A DNA stretch of 64,000 nt from assembly GCF_036227605.1 (NCBI RefSeq), contig NZ_CP109487.1, positions 7,315,501 to 7,379,500 of the forward strand. The letters are read 5' to 3'. Shown here in pieces: positions 1-8,168 of this stretch. Position 1 is the stretch's first letter. Every line of letters begins with the position of its first letter. The notes below the pieces were generated by a model. The model had not been told where the DNA came from. It did not search any database and saw nothing but the letters and a program-made list of their open reading frames with translations. The position numbers and the translations under genes are program-made. This DNA comes from Streptomyces sp. NBC_01439 (lineage in GTDB: Bacteria; Actinomycetota; Actinomycetes; Streptomycetales; Streptomycetaceae).

Positions 1-1687
1 CCGTGTCGATGACCTCGTTCAGGGCCCCGTCCACCGGTAGCGGAATGCCGGTGAGCCGTTGCAGGGAAGCCTCGATGTCCTCGCCCCGGCGTTCGACCAG
101 GCCGTCCGTGAAGAGCATCAGGACACAACCCGGCTTGAGTTCGAAGGACGCGTCCTCGTACCGGCCGTAGCCGGTGCCCAGCGGCGGGCCCACCGGGACC
201 GGTGCCAGGAAAGGGCCCTGCCCGCGGCCGATGACCATGGCGGGCAGGTGCCCGGCGCTCGCGTGGACGCACGTCCCGGCGGCCCGGTCGACCAGGACGA
301 GCAGGCAGGTGGCGACCCGGTCCAGACCGCCCGCGAAAACGACCTGGTCCGCCTCGCGCAGGATGTCCGCCGGAGGGTTCCCGGACGCGGCCAGCGCGCG
401 GATGAGGGAGCGGTAGTGGCTCATGGCGACCGCCGCCTCGACCCCGTGGCCCATCACGTCGCCCATCACCAGCAGGGTGCGGCCGCCGGGCAGCGCCAGG
501 CAGTCGAACCAGTCCCCGCCCACCAGGACACCCGTGCCGGAGGGCAGGTAGCGGGAGGCCACTTCCAGGTCGTCGTGCGGGAAGGTGGGCTCGGACAGCA
601 GCGCCTGCTGCAGTTCGAGGGCCATCCCCTGCTCCCGGGCGAACCGCTCCGCCTTGGCGAGACTGGCGGCCGCCCGCTCCGCCAGGGTGCGGGCCACGAC
701 GACGTCCTCGAGCCCGAAGGCCGGCGAATCCCCGGCACGCACCAGCGTGAGGGTGCCGATCGGGCGGTCCTGGGCGATCAGCGGGACCACGACACCCGAG
801 TGGATGCCCGCCTCCCGGTACGCGGAGACCCGGTCCGCGCTCGGCGCCGCCCGGCTGAAGGCCTCGTCGGAGGAGAAGTTGCCCCGCCACGGTTCACCGC
901 TCTCCAGGCACTGCCTGACCGCGGAGCCGGGCTGGTAGTCCACGTGCTCCCCGGCCGCGCCGAGCACCCGCACCCGCGGCGAAAGTTCCCGTACCGAGGC
1001 CACGGCGACCCGGCGCAGCCGTAGGGCCCCGCCGGCGGGCAGCCCCCCGCCCGGCCCCTCCCGCGGGATGAGCTCCACGCTCGCGGCGTCGGCCAGCCCG
1101 GGAACCAGGAACTCGGTCAGCTCGCGACAGGTGGTGTCCACGTCGAGGGTGGTGCCGACCCGCACCGCGGCGGTGTCCAGCAGGAGCAGGCGCCGGTTGG
1201 TGCGCGACAGCTCCCGCTGCCGCTCCCTGGGGGCGCTGACCTCCAGGCCGATGCCCGCCAGCCCCAGTACGCGCCCGTCCTCCTCCAGTCGGTGGTAGGT
1301 CCCCCGCCACACCCGCGACTCGTACGGGGAATCGGCCAGGGTGCGGCCCTCCAGGACGAGTTCCCGGGGGCGCCCGTCCCGCAGTACCTCGTGCAGCACC
1401 TCATCGGGGCGCTCGACGTCCGGCAGCACCTCGTTCAGCGTCCGCCCCAGCAGCGCCTCGGCGGGCAGGCCGTTCATCACGGCCATGTGCGGGCTGACGT
1501 ACAGGTAGCGCAGGTCGGTGTCGAGCAGGGCGATTCCCGCCCGGGCCCCGTCGAGGACCTGCCGCAGCAGTCGGTACTCGCGCACCAGTCGGTTCACATC
1601 GGACGGATCGCCCGCCAGGGCGGCGGCGACCACCTCGTCCACGTCCTGGCCGAACAGCGGACGAGGGCCGGCACCCTCAGCCCACAT
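1..1687 (-). CDS. PAS-GAF-PP2C (SpoIIE-like) serine/threonine phosphatase, C-terminus cut by window edge
   Basis: About 562 codons are visible and no stop is reached, so the 3' end lies outside the window. ATG at 1687 follows GGGAGG; a GTG one codon upstream is an alternative. A PAS-like segment (about residues 38-140, with LDTDLRYLYVSP) is followed by a GAF-like domain (about 165-330) and a PP2C/SpoIIE domain with the metal-binding motifs GGDWFD and GDVMGHG. Such proteins are common in Streptomyces as stress-response or anti-anti-sigma phosphatases; the PAS and GAF domains probably sense small ligands or redox state. No HATPase (anti-sigma kinase) domain is visible before the cut, but one could follow it. 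The substrate is unknown. Confidence 0.85.
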   Translation of the reverse strand, partial: MWAEGAGPRPLFGQDVDEVVAAALAGDPSDVNRLVREYRLLRQVLDGARAGIALLDTDLRYLYVSPHMAVMNGLPAEALLGRTLNEVLPDVERPDEVLHEVLRDGRPRELVLEGRTLADSPYESRVWRGTYHRLEEDGRVLGLAGIGLEVSAPRERQRELSRTNRRLLLLDTAAVRVGTTLDVDTTCRELTEFLVPGLADAASVELIPREGPGGGLPAGGALRLRRVAVASVRELSPRVRVLGAAGEHVDYQPGSAVRQCLESGEPWRGNFSSDEAFSRAAPSADRVSAYREAGIHSGVVVPLIAQDRPIGTLTLVRAGDSPAFGLEDVVVARTLAERAAASLAKAERFAREQGMALELQQALLSEPTFPHDDLEVASRYLPSGTGVLVGGDWFDCLALPGGRTLLVMGDVMGHGVEAAVAMSHYRSLIRALAASGNPPADILREADQVVFAGGLDRVATCLLVLVDRAAGTCVHASAGHLPAMVIGRGQGPFLAPVPVGPPLGTGYGRYEDASFELKPGCVLMLFTDGLVERRGEDIEASLQRLTGIPLPVDGALNEVIDT

Positions 1688-1742
1688 CACGGGACCTCCC
1701 TCAGCCGGTCTGCCCCTACGATGTGGTCCCAACATAGCAAAA

Positions 1743-1781
1743 GGGCAGGTCAGGGCGGTATCGCGTCGCTCTGACCTGCCC
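1743..1781. terminator. Hairpin terminator between membrane protein and phosphatase
   Basis: GGGCAGGTCAG pairs perfectly with CTGACCTGCCC around a 17-nt loop. It lies just after the stop of the minus-strand membrane protein gene and upstream of the phosphatase start, so it should separate the two transcripts. Confidence 0.65.
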
Positions 1782-1792
1782 TGTTGCACGGA

Positions 1793-2176
1793 TCAGGAGC
1801 GGTGGGCCGACGGCCTGCGGCTCAGCGCGAGCAGGCTCAGGGCAAACATCAGGACACCCAGGGGGACATGGACCGACGGTACGCGCGCGATGCCCAGGAC
1901 CACCTGCACCGAGGCGAGGACGAGGAACCCCGACGAGTAGAGGATCGGCCGGGGCGACCCGCCGCCCGGCCGCCACGCCAGCACCGCGGCGATCACGTAC
2001 AGCATCGTCGCCCCGTACATCACGCGCGCTCCGATGCCGTGCAGCAGTTCGCCGTGGGCCGAGGACAGCAGCACCCCGGCGGTGACCGCCTGGAAGAGGA
2101 TGGCCAGGGTCTGCAGGCCGACGGTGACCTGCAGGAAAGTGAAGGTACGCGGCTGCTCCGTCGTCAGAGTGGCCAT
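1793..2176 (-). CDS. Small four-helix integral membrane protein
   Basis: The 127-residue product starts at ATG 2176 with MATLTTEQPRTF, preceded by AGAGGA; a longer upstream frame lacks a ribosome-binding site. Four hydrophobic segments fill the protein at roughly residues 13-36, 45-65, 72-93 and 98-117, with a basic C-terminal tail (SRRPSAHRS), which suggests a cytoplasmic C-terminus. No enzymatic motif is visible. The gene is divergent from an ECF41-type sigma factor with only 115 nt between the starts. Since ECF sigma factors often act on an adjacent promoter, it may be that sigma factor's target; this is inference. Confidence 0.75.
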   Translation of the reverse strand: MATLTTEQPRTFTFLQVTVGLQTLAILFQAVTAGVLLSSAHGELLHGIGARVMYGATMLYVIAAVLAWRPGGGSPRPILYSSGFLVLASVQVVLGIARVPSVHVPLGVLMFALSLLALSRRPSAHRS

Positions 2177-2291
2177 GGTGGCGGTCCTCTCTTCTGCCTC
2201 ACGGCGTAGATCGATAGGGTCTCGGTAGTCCGACGACGTGGGCCCGCACAATGTGAGGCGGGGCACCGGGAGGCGGGCCGGGGGAGCGGTC

Positions 2292-3248
2292 GTGAGCATG
2301 AGTACGTCGTCCACGCACGGGGGCGCCGGGTCCGATCCGGCCCTGGACGTGATCGTCGGGGAGCGGACGCACCTCACCAACCTCGCCTACCGGCTGCTCG
2401 GTTCGCTGGCCGAGGCCGAGGACGCGGTACAGGAGACGTACGCGCGCTGGTACGCGATGCCGAAGCAGAAGCAGGAGGCCGTCGAATCGCCCGGCGCCTG
2501 GCTGACGACGGTCGCCGGCCGCATCTGCCTGGACCTGCTCGGCTCGGCGCGGGCGCGGCGCGAGCGCTACGTCGGCGAATGGGTCCCCGAGCCGCTGCCC
2601 GACCGCGCGGAGTGGATCAGCGGGCCGGCGGGCGGCGGGGCCGGGCCGGTCGATCCGGCGGACCGGGTCACCCTGGACGAGTCGGTCAACATGGCCTTCC
2701 TCGTCGTACTGGAATCGATGACCCCGGCCGAACGCGTCGCCTTCGTCCTCCACGACGTCTTCCGCTACCCCTTCGCCGAGATAGCCCGGATCGTCGGCCG
2801 GACGCCGGCGGCCTGCCGGCAACTGGCGACGTCGGCCCGCCGACGCGTGGGCGCCGCGCAGGTCCCGACGGCCCCGACGGCCGGACAGGCCCCTCTGGTA
2901 CGGAACTTCAAGGAGGCGTGGGAGGCCAGGGACATCAAGGCCCTCGTCGGTCTGTTGGCACCCGACGCCGCGATGATCGCCGACGGCGGCGGGCTGGTCG
3001 GCGCCGCCCTGCGTCCGGTCGAGGGCAGTGCGCGCATCGCCGAGTACCTGATCCAGATCGCCGACAGGGCTCCCGGACTGGAGCTCCTCGAACGCTCGGT
3101 CAACGGACGGCCCGGCCTGGTCGCCCAGCACACCGGGGTCACCGTGACCGTGGCGGCGTTCGAGCTCAGCGGCGATCGCGTCACCCGCATCTGGGCGGTC
3201 CGCAATCCGGAGAAGCTCCGCCCCTGGTTGGAGGACGGCCGGGGCTGA
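2292..3248 (+). CDS. ECF41-type RNA polymerase sigma factor with C-terminal SnoaL-like domain
   Basis: About 318 residues if GTG 2292 (after GGGGAG) is the start; ATG 2298 is equally possible. Region 2 covers about residues 20-90 (LAYRLLGSLAEAEDAVQETY) and region 4 about 120-175 (TPAERVAFVLHDVFRYPFAEIARIVG). A NTF2/SnoaL-like extension of about 110 residues follows. The linker motif WVPEPL, a DGGG motif in the extension and a terminal NPEKL match the ECF41 family, where the C-terminal domain regulates sigma activity in place of an anti-sigma factor. ECF41 genes usually sit beside a carboxymuconolactone decarboxylase, oxidoreductase or epimerase gene; here the partner is instead a small membrane protein. 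Confidence 0.9.
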   Translation: MSMSTSSTHGGAGSDPALDVIVGERTHLTNLAYRLLGSLAEAEDAVQETYARWYAMPKQKQEAVESPGAWLTTVAGRICLDLLGSARARRERYVGEWVPEPLPDRAEWISGPAGGGAGPVDPADRVTLDESVNMAFLVVLESMTPAERVAFVLHDVFRYPFAEIARIVGRTPAACRQLATSARRRVGAAQVPTAPTAGQAPLVRNFKEAWEARDIKALVGLLAPDAAMIADGGGLVGAALRPVEGSARIAEYLIQIADRAPGLELLERSVNGRPGLVAQHTGVTVTVAAFELSGDRVTRIWAVRNPEKLRPWLEDGRG

Positions 3249-3324
3249 GTCGGTGCGCCCCCGGTGACCGGCACCGTTAGGAACGGCCGGTTCCACCGGG
3301 GCGCCGCCCGGCAGGGGACAACGA

Positions 3325-3367
3325 AAGAGCCGGCCAGAGTGACTTCACATCACTCTGACCGGCTCTT
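3325..3367. terminator. Strong bidirectional terminator, originally downstream of tRNA-Leu
   Basis: A 17-bp stem with one mismatch (AAGAGCCGG-C-CAGAGTG against CACTCTG-A-CCGGCTCTT) with a 9-nt loop. It ends the sigma-factor transcript. Before the element integrated it would have lain about 17 nt beyond the 3' end of tRNA-Leu on the other strand, so it was probably also the tRNA terminator. Confidence 0.75.
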
Positions 3368-3383
3368 CCAGGTCGTTTGACCA

Positions 3384-3407
3384 TGGTGTCCGAGGGGGGA
3401 CTTGAAC
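3384..3407. other. Left attachment core (24-bp copy of tRNA-Leu 3' end)
   Basis: All 24 bases are identical to 14747-14770, including the encoded CCA end. Beyond the core, positions 3408-3440 keep only weak, gapped similarity to the tRNA (for example GGGCAC and AGC blocks), as expected for an attP-derived flank. Confidence 0.9.
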
Positions 3408-3484
3408 TCTCCACTCGGGCACCAGCTTCTTAGTTAGCTGACCTGCACGAATACCCCTGTGGAGGCTGTCCAGGGCCTACCACG

Positions 3485-3550
3485 GTTGGTCACCCTCACC
3501 TGCTGTTTCTGCCTGTTTCGGACCGCTGTTGGTCATGCGTTGGTCACGTG
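3485..3550. repeat. Left-end arm repeats (GTTGGTCAC/T) for integrase or excisionase
   Basis: Three direct copies of GTTGGTCAY lie at 3485-3493, 3528-3536 and 3539-3547; the last extends to GTTGGTCACGTG (3539-3550). The same 12-mer recurs at the right end (14678-14689), followed by another copy. Their position inside both ends of the element suits arm-type binding sites. The rest of 3408-3706 is non-coding. Confidence 0.55.
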
Positions 3551-3667
3551 ACCATCCCGGTCCGCTCCTCCTTACGGCAGGGCCTCCAGGCTGGCTGAGA
3601 ACCGCTCTACAGCGGCCGTGGAGAGGCTCGCGAACCTTGACGTCGCAGTGCTCTCAGGACGAAGCTC

Positions 3668-3687
3668 GTGCAAGTTGGCGTAAGCCA
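3668..3687. promoter_or_regulatory. Possible operator: tandem decamer GTGCAAGTTG GCGTAAGCCA
   Basis: It lies 19 nt before the first gene of the left operon. A closer pair of decamers (GTGCAAGTTC ATGCAAGAAC) occurs at 5351-5370, just after the XRE regulator gene and before the next small gene. Shared motifs on both sides of a regulator gene suggest autoregulation. Confidence 0.35.
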
Positions 3688-3706
3688 CTCGACACCGGAG
3701 GCAGTC

Positions 3707-3964
3707 ATGGCACTACGGTTCATCGGGATTGATCCAGACACCGGGCAGCAGGGTTCCCCCACCGTTTGGGTGGACGAGGAGAAGGGGGAGCTGGTGCTTC
3801 AGGGCTGGAAGCCAGACGAGAAGCTGGAGGCTGAGTGTGCGGCGTTCGAAGCTCCCGGACATGCCCCGGGCATCCCTCCGCACGAAGCCGTGATTCGGAT
3901 TCCGGCCCGCATGGTGCCGATGCTCAGGGAGGCGTGTGATGTCGCGGAACGAGCCGGGCTTTAA
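3707..3964 (+). CDS. Small conserved protein of the DUF6879/Scr1 regulator context
   Basis: 85 residues from ATG 3707 (MALRFIGIDPDTG), preceded by GGAGG; an upstream in-frame ATG at 3668 lacks a site. It is an acidic single-domain protein with FIGIDPDTGQQGSPTVWVDE near the N-terminus and a C-terminal IPARMVPMLREACD segment. I recognise this as the small protein that commonly precedes DUF6879 and Scr1-type XRE genes in Streptomyces, but its function is not known. It overlaps the next gene by 26 nt, implying translational coupling. Confidence 0.75.
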   Translation: MALRFIGIDPDTGQQGSPTVWVDEEKGELVLQGWKPDEKLEAECAAFEAPGHAPGIPPHEAVIRIPARMVPMLREACDVAERAGL

Positions 3965-4469
3965 CGAGCTCTTGGCAGCGGCCAAGCACTCGGCCGTGCA
4001 CCTGGAGATGCGCGATTCGTACGGTGTCGGCGACGAGGCGGAGGACTACGAGCACTGGAAGCGCACGAGCCAGCGCGACGTGGACCCGGCGTCTGCCTAC
4101 TGGGCACCGTGGGTTGATTTGATTCGCGGCACTGTGGCCCGAGGCGTAGTCGTCCGCCGCGCTCGGGTTGTCTCGGAACCGGTCACGGATTACATCCGGT
4201 ACGAGCACGCCGGCACCGTGGTCAATCTCCACGCCGGGGAACAAGTCCGCTGGCTGCCCAGGCGGCAGGCGTCGGACATCGCGCTTCCCGGAAACGACTG
4301 CTGGGTATTCGACGGAGAGATCGCGCTCTTCAACCACTTCTCCGGAGATGGAAACTGGTCCGAGCCGGGCTGGGAGGTTCGCTCTGAACCGGCCGTGGCT
4401 CACATGGCGTCGGCCGCGTTCGAAGCGGTCTGGGAGCGCGGCATCCCGCACGAGAAGTACTCGGTCTGA
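3939..4469 (+). CDS. DUF6879 family protein
   Basis: 176 residues from ATG 3939, preceded by AGGGAGG; a GTG directly before is an alternative. The features fit DUF6879: an N-terminal FNELLAAAKHSAVHLEMRDSY, a central RARVVSEPVTDYIRYEH, and aromatic residues near WVFDGEIALFNHF. This family is found next to Scr1/XRE regulators in many actinomycetes, where it is thought to work with the regulator, perhaps as the second part of a toxin-antitoxin-like pair; this is not proven. It is part of the plus-strand left-arm operon of the element. Confidence 0.8.
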   Translation: MSRNEPGFNELLAAAKHSAVHLEMRDSYGVGDEAEDYEHWKRTSQRDVDPASAYWAPWVDLIRGTVARGVVVRRARVVSEPVTDYIRYEHAGTVVNLHAGEQVRWLPRRQASDIALPGNDCWVFDGEIALFNHFSGDGNWSEPGWEVRSEPAVAHMASAAFEAVWERGIPHEKYSV

Positions 4470-4496
4470 CCTCACGAAACATAGAAGAGCCAACTC

Positions 4497-5345
4497 ATGT
4501 CCGCGTCCCCGTCATCCAGTGCCCAGGCCGCCCGCGAAGCCCTCGCTGCCCGCCTTGGGGCTCTCCGTCGAGATTCGGAGCTGACCGGGCATGAGCTGGC
4601 TCTTCGGTGTGGCTGGAGTCCAGCCAAGTCTTCGCGCATCGAGCGGGCCAAGACCCCCGCCTCCGATGCCGACATCCGCGCTTGGTGCAAGGCGTGCGGA
4701 GCGGAGGATCAGACCGCCGACCTGATCGCCGCGAATCGGCAAGCCGATCAGATGTACGTGCACTGGCAGAAGCTCCATCGCCACGGGATGCGCAGAGCAC
4801 AGGAGGAAGTCGTTCCCCTGTACGAGGGAACCCGCCATTTCCGCGTGTACTGCTCGAACGTGATCCCAGGCATGCTCCAGACGGAGGCGTACGCGGCGGC
4901 CCTGTTGTCCACGATCGCCGCGTTCCAGGGCACCCCGGACGACTCGGAAACGGCAGCCGCCTCCCGAATTGAGCGCTCACGTGTCCTGCATGAAGGCGAT
5001 CACCGGTTCGCCTTGCTCCTGGAAGAAACGGTGCTCCGCTACCGCATCGGGGACGATGCCACCATGGCTGGCCAACTCGGCTACCTGCTAGCGGTCATGG
5101 CCCTGCCGAACGTGAGCCTCGGAGTGATCCCCTTCACGGCTCAGCGGCGCGTCTGGCCGTTGGAAGCCTTCTATTTGTTCGACAGTCGACAGGCAAGCGT
5201 CGAACTGCTGACGGCCGCCGTGAACGTCTCGGCGCCGAGCGAAGTGGCCACGTACGCGAAAGCCTTCTCTGAGCTGTCCAAAATCGCCGTTCATGGGGCT
5301 GCTGCTCGGGCTCTGATCTCGGAAGCGATCAACTCCATCGGGTAG
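4497..5345 (+). CDS. XRE-family transcriptional regulator with DUF5753 (Scr1 type)
   Basis: 282 residues. An N-terminal helix-turn-helix (about residues 17-70: LGALRRDSELTGHELALRCGWSPAKSSRIE) is followed by a DUF5753 domain (about 90-275), with the family segment YCSNVIPGMLQTEAYAAALL and a later LEETVLRYRIG. This is the Scr1-type 'antitoxin-like' regulator that is abundant in Streptomyces, usually with a DUF397 partner; one is present downstream at 5947. It could be the element's main repressor or a passenger accessory gene. The ribosome-binding site is weak (AGAAGAG). Paired decamer repeats lie directly after the stop. Confidence 0.85.
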   Translation: MSASPSSSAQAAREALAARLGALRRDSELTGHELALRCGWSPAKSSRIERAKTPASDADIRAWCKACGAEDQTADLIAANRQADQMYVHWQKLHRHGMRRAQEEVVPLYEGTRHFRVYCSNVIPGMLQTEAYAAALLSTIAAFQGTPDDSETAAASRIERSRVLHEGDHRFALLLEETVLRYRIGDDATMAGQLGYLLAVMALPNVSLGVIPFTAQRRVWPLEAFYLFDSRQASVELLTAAVNVSAPSEVATYAKAFSELSKIAVHGAAARALISEAINSIG

Positions 5346-5350
5346 TTCGT

Positions 5351-5370
5351 GTGCAAGTTCATGCAAGAAC
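5351..5370. promoter_or_regulatory. Tandem decamer GTGCAAGTTC ATGCAAGAAC, likely regulator site
   Basis: Two adjacent copies of RTGCAAGWWC in direct repeat; the junction also forms GTTC-N6-GAAC. It lies between the XRE gene and the following small-gene operon, about 92 nt before the ATG at 5463, and resembles the pair at 3668-3687. Confidence 0.4.
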
Positions 5371-5462
5371 GTGGATGCCTCGCCAGCACCCTCCCTAACG
5401 TCGTCCTCATAGCGAGCGACGGCGAGCACCGCACAGTGTGCGTGTGCGGTTAGGGGCGCGAC

Positions 5463-5672
5463 ATGGCAAGGGCGAAGAAGGCGAAAGCCCCGGAGTTCGA
5501 TCGGGACGTGTGGGAGTACCTCACCTATGCGCCCGGACACGAGTGCTCCGCCTGCCACCGGCCCATCGGGGCCCTGGAGCCCGCCCTCCGAGGGGCCATC
5601 GACCGCACCTCGGGCGCGCCCGCCACCGTCTACCGGCACAACGAGTGCCCCGCCCGCGCGGTGGCCGCGTGA
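5463..5672 (+). CDS. Small putative zinc-ribbon protein
   Basis: 69 residues from ATG 5463, preceded by AGGGG. A lysine-rich start (MARAKKAKAP) is followed by CSAC and a later HNEC; the C-X2-C and H-X2-C spacing could bind one zinc ion. No named family was recognised. Its stop overlaps the next start (TGATG), so the two are probably co-translated. Confidence 0.65.
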   Translation: MARAKKAKAPEFDRDVWEYLTYAPGHECSACHRPIGALEPALRGAIDRTSGAPATVYRHNECPARAVAA

Positions 5673-5896
5673 TGGACATGCAGACCTGGCGAGACGGTCA
5701 CACACGGGCCACCGACGCCGCCGAATCCCTACGCGCAGCCTTGGCGGCCCTCGGTGTCCCCGAAACCGCGTGGAGCGGCATGCGGCCCACGGTCACCTAC
5801 AACGGCCTCGCTTACGTGCACCTGGGGATGCTCCCGGCGGACGTGGTGGAGCAGATAGCCGAGGCCATGAGGGCCACGAGGACTTCCGCCCACTGA
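5672..5896 (+). CDS. Small hypothetical protein
   Basis: 74 residues from ATG 5672, overlapping the previous stop by 1 nt. The sequence is mostly helical (AAESLRAALAALGVPE; LPADVVEQIAEAMRATR) with a short beta-like VTYNGLAYVHLG centre. It was not recognised. Tight coupling to the zinc-ribbon gene suggests a joint role within the element. Confidence 0.65.
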   Translation: MDMQTWRDGHTRATDAAESLRAALAALGVPETAWSGMRPTVTYNGLAYVHLGMLPADVVEQIAEAMRATRTSAH

Positions 5897-5946
5897 GGGC
5901 GGGGGACGGCCCTCAGCGGGCCGTCAGATGATCAGGAAGGGCAACG

Positions 5947-6171
5947 ATGACCGACCTGTACGCGCTCAACATCGACGCGGTCGCCTTCTCGAAGGCGTGC
6001 GGCGGCAACACCCACCCGGACGGCGAGGCGTGCGTGACCCTCGCCAAGATCGGCCCGGACGCGTGGGCCATGGGTGACAGCAAGCGGCCGGACGCCGAGC
6101 CGCTGCGGTTCACCACGGCGGAGCTGGACGCGGCGGGCATCGACCCCGCGCGGTTCGACCTCTCCGCCTGA
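5947..6171 (+). CDS. DUF397-like small protein
   Basis: 74 residues from ATG 5947. The core FSKACGGNTHPDGEACVTLAKIGPDAWAMGDSKRP followed by LRFTTAEL follows the DUF397 pattern (C-V-x-V-A, then V-R-D-S-K and L-x-F-x-x-x-E). DUF397 proteins are the usual partners of Scr1-type XRE regulators such as the one at 4497, where they are discussed as toxin-like or regulator-modulating partners. Similarity is moderate, so the family call is tentative. Confidence 0.65.
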   Translation: MTDLYALNIDAVAFSKACGGNTHPDGEACVTLAKIGPDAWAMGDSKRPDAEPLRFTTAELDAAGIDPARFDLSA

Positions 6172-6251
6172 TCCCTGAGCACCACCTGACTGACGGCCCT
6201 GCCCACACGCCGACGGGCGGGGCCGTCGCCATTCCCCGAAACGGAGCGGCA

Positions 6252-6734
6252 GTGCACCACCACGGTTACGCATGGGTCGGAGAGAAGAAGGCGTTCGACA
6301 ACGAAGCATTGCGCCGGCCTCCACATCCCAATCCGCCCCCGCCAGCGGCCAAGGAGGACGCGGCTGCTCAGCGGCTGGTGGATCGGTATCGGGAAGTGGT
6401 CGCGGAGTTCAGTGTGACGGGCCTCCCGCCCATGCAGACCGCTCACTGGCTGATGAAACCACCCGGGACGGTCAAGGGCACGTGGGAGGAACCGAAAGAG
6501 GCCGGGGAATGGCTCGGTCTCCAGTTGGCGGAGGCCGCGCCCCGGTTCGCCTCGGAAGCGGACCGGGAAGTGACCCGGCTGGTCCTTCTGGTGAAGGCGG
6601 CGGTGGAGCGGCTGACGTGGGGCGGGGATGTGTCACTGGGGCACTACCTGAACGGCACACTCTTCCATTCGGTCGCCCTGGTGACCTGTTCCCCGAACCG
6701 CTCCAGTCCCGAACTGCCCTGCCCGCTGGAGTAG
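6252..6734 (+). CDS. Hypothetical protein, last gene of left arm
   Basis: 160 residues from GTG 6252 after GGAG. A proline-rich N-terminus (PPHPNPPPP, about residues 23-31) precedes a predicted helical body (AAQRLVDRYREVVAEFS; LAEAAPRFASEADREVTRLVLLVKAAVERLTW). No transmembrane segment or recognisable motif is present. It ends the plus-strand operon just before a strong bidirectional terminator. Function unknown. Confidence 0.6.
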   Translation: MHHHGYAWVGEKKAFDNEALRRPPHPNPPPPAAKEDAAAQRLVDRYREVVAEFSVTGLPPMQTAHWLMKPPGTVKGTWEEPKEAGEWLGLQLAEAAPRFASEADREVTRLVLLVKAAVERLTWGGDVSLGHYLNGTLFHSVALVTCSPNRSSPELPCPLE

Positions 6735-6749
6735 TCGAAGCAACGAAAG

Positions 6750-6775
6750 AAGCCCCGGCCGATTGGCCGGGGCTT
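6750..6775. terminator. Bidirectional terminator between left arm and central operon
   Basis: A perfect 11-bp stem AAGCCCCGGCC / GGCCGGGGCTT with loop GATT. It lies between convergent genes ending at 6734 and 6795. Confidence 0.85.
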
Positions 6776-6794
6776 GATTCGTTTGGTCAACCGT

Positions 6795-8168
6795 TCAAAG
6801 CAGCGCGCGGAACGGGTTGGAACCGGAAACCGGAGCGATAGGCCGCTTCACCGGCATGCCCACGGGAGCTTGCTTCGGGGTCGGGCGGTAGGCGTCCATC
6901 TGGACGACCGTGGCGCGCTTCACGTCACGCTCCGCGCTGGCCGGCTGAGGGGTGGGAGCCTCGTTCGGCTGCTCTGTGTGAACGGGAGTGTCACCGCGGA
7001 GCGTGAAAACCGTCGCCGGTCGGCCTGTCTTCCCCGACCGTTCCACGGTGAAGACGATTCCGGGCAATGCCTTGACCTCTTCGGCGGTTGCCCCCACGTA
7101 CGGGAGGACCTGGGAGGAGGTGGCCCGTCCGCCGTTCAGTTCGATCCGGGCCCGGACCTTGTCCGCAAGACTGAGCGGCTGCCGCTTCGCCCTCGGGGCG
7201 TCAGCCCCCGTGGTGATCCGTACCGCGTCCTGGACGGAACGGCGTACCAGGGTGAAGGCGGCCGACAGCATCTCTTCCGTGATGGACTCGGAGCACTCGG
7301 ACGCTGCGAGGCACGCCGCGACCCTGAGCGTCTGCTCTGCGGTGCGTTCGATGAACACGGCCTGCCCTTCGGGGAGCGTCTCCCCCAGGATGCGGGCGTA
7401 GCGCCTTACGATCCGCCACAGGGGCCGGGCGTCCTCGGAAAGGGTGATCACACGGGGTCGGGCCGTGGCCCATCCGTAAGCGTCGGACAGCTCCCGTCCA
7501 TCCACCTTGGGCAGGCTCACGCGGTCGTCGTCCAGCATCGGGACGGCGCCGAGCAGGAAGGGCAGGATGCGGTTATACGACCCTCCGGCCGCCTCCGACT
7601 CGCCTACGTACTTGGCCCAGTCGGACGGAGTGATGTGGGAGTGAAGGACCATGGCGGGATCGCGGATTTCCTGGGCCTCCTCCTTGGTGGTGTTGCGCAG
7701 AGTTGCCCCGTCCCAGGCAGCGCGGAGCTTGGTCGTGAACGACGGGTCACGCTTGACTCGCTTCAAGACCTCCGTCCATTCCTCTTCCACCACCAAGGCC
7801 CGGACATCCCGACCCCGTTCGGTTTCAGTGGTCGCTTCCTGCTGCTCCCACAGGTGATGGACGAGGCTCGCGCCGGAGGTGATCCCTGACGTGGTGTGCG
7901 TGGCGAGGAACCGCCCCAGGGAAGCGTCCAGGACGTGAAGCGCTGCCCGCAGCGCGGTCCCTTTCCCGCGCCCGGTACCGGCCACCAGAGCGGACCACAG
8001 CAGAACGGGGCGAGCGGAGCCACGGGAGGAGACCTGGACGGTTCCGCCAATGGCGGCCGACCACATCGACAGGGCCGCCACGTATACCCCGAGCGCGTCA
8101 GCTTCGAGGAACGGGGCGATCTTGCGGACGGCTCGGCCGATCGGACCGTAGAGAACGGGGGTGCTCAT
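6795..8168 (-). CDS. DUF3987-like P-loop ATPase, probable replication protein of the element
   Basis: 457 residues from ATG 8168 (MSTPVLYGPIGRAV), whose ATGA overlaps the upstream stop. A Walker A-like motif (GTGRGKGT, about residues 61-68) lies in a segment beginning LLWSALVAGTG. LVVEEEWTEVLKRV is the likely Walker B region, and GGSYNRILPFLLG fits the arginine-finger area of DUF3987 proteins. These relate to the helicase part of primase-helicases in phages and mobile elements. A C-terminal winged-helix-like stretch (GRATSSQVLPYVGATAEEV) may bind DNA. The primase half is absent, so if it replicates the element it needs host or helper primase. Confidence 0.65.
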   Translation of the reverse strand: MSTPVLYGPIGRAVRKIAPFLEADALGVYVAALSMWSAAIGGTVQVSSRGSARPVLLWSALVAGTGRGKGTALRAALHVLDASLGRFLATHTTSGITSGASLVHHLWEQQEATTETERGRDVRALVVEEEWTEVLKRVKRDPSFTTKLRAAWDGATLRNTTKEEAQEIRDPAMVLHSHITPSDWAKYVGESEAAGGSYNRILPFLLGAVPMLDDDRVSLPKVDGRELSDAYGWATARPRVITLSEDARPLWRIVRRYARILGETLPEGQAVFIERTAEQTLRVAACLAASECSESITEEMLSAAFTLVRRSVQDAVRITTGADAPRAKRQPLSLADKVRARIELNGGRATSSQVLPYVGATAEEVKALPGIVFTVERSGKTGRPATVFTLRGDTPVHTEQPNEAPTPQPASAERDVKRATVVQMDAYRPTPKQAPVGMPVKRPIAPVSGSNPFRALL

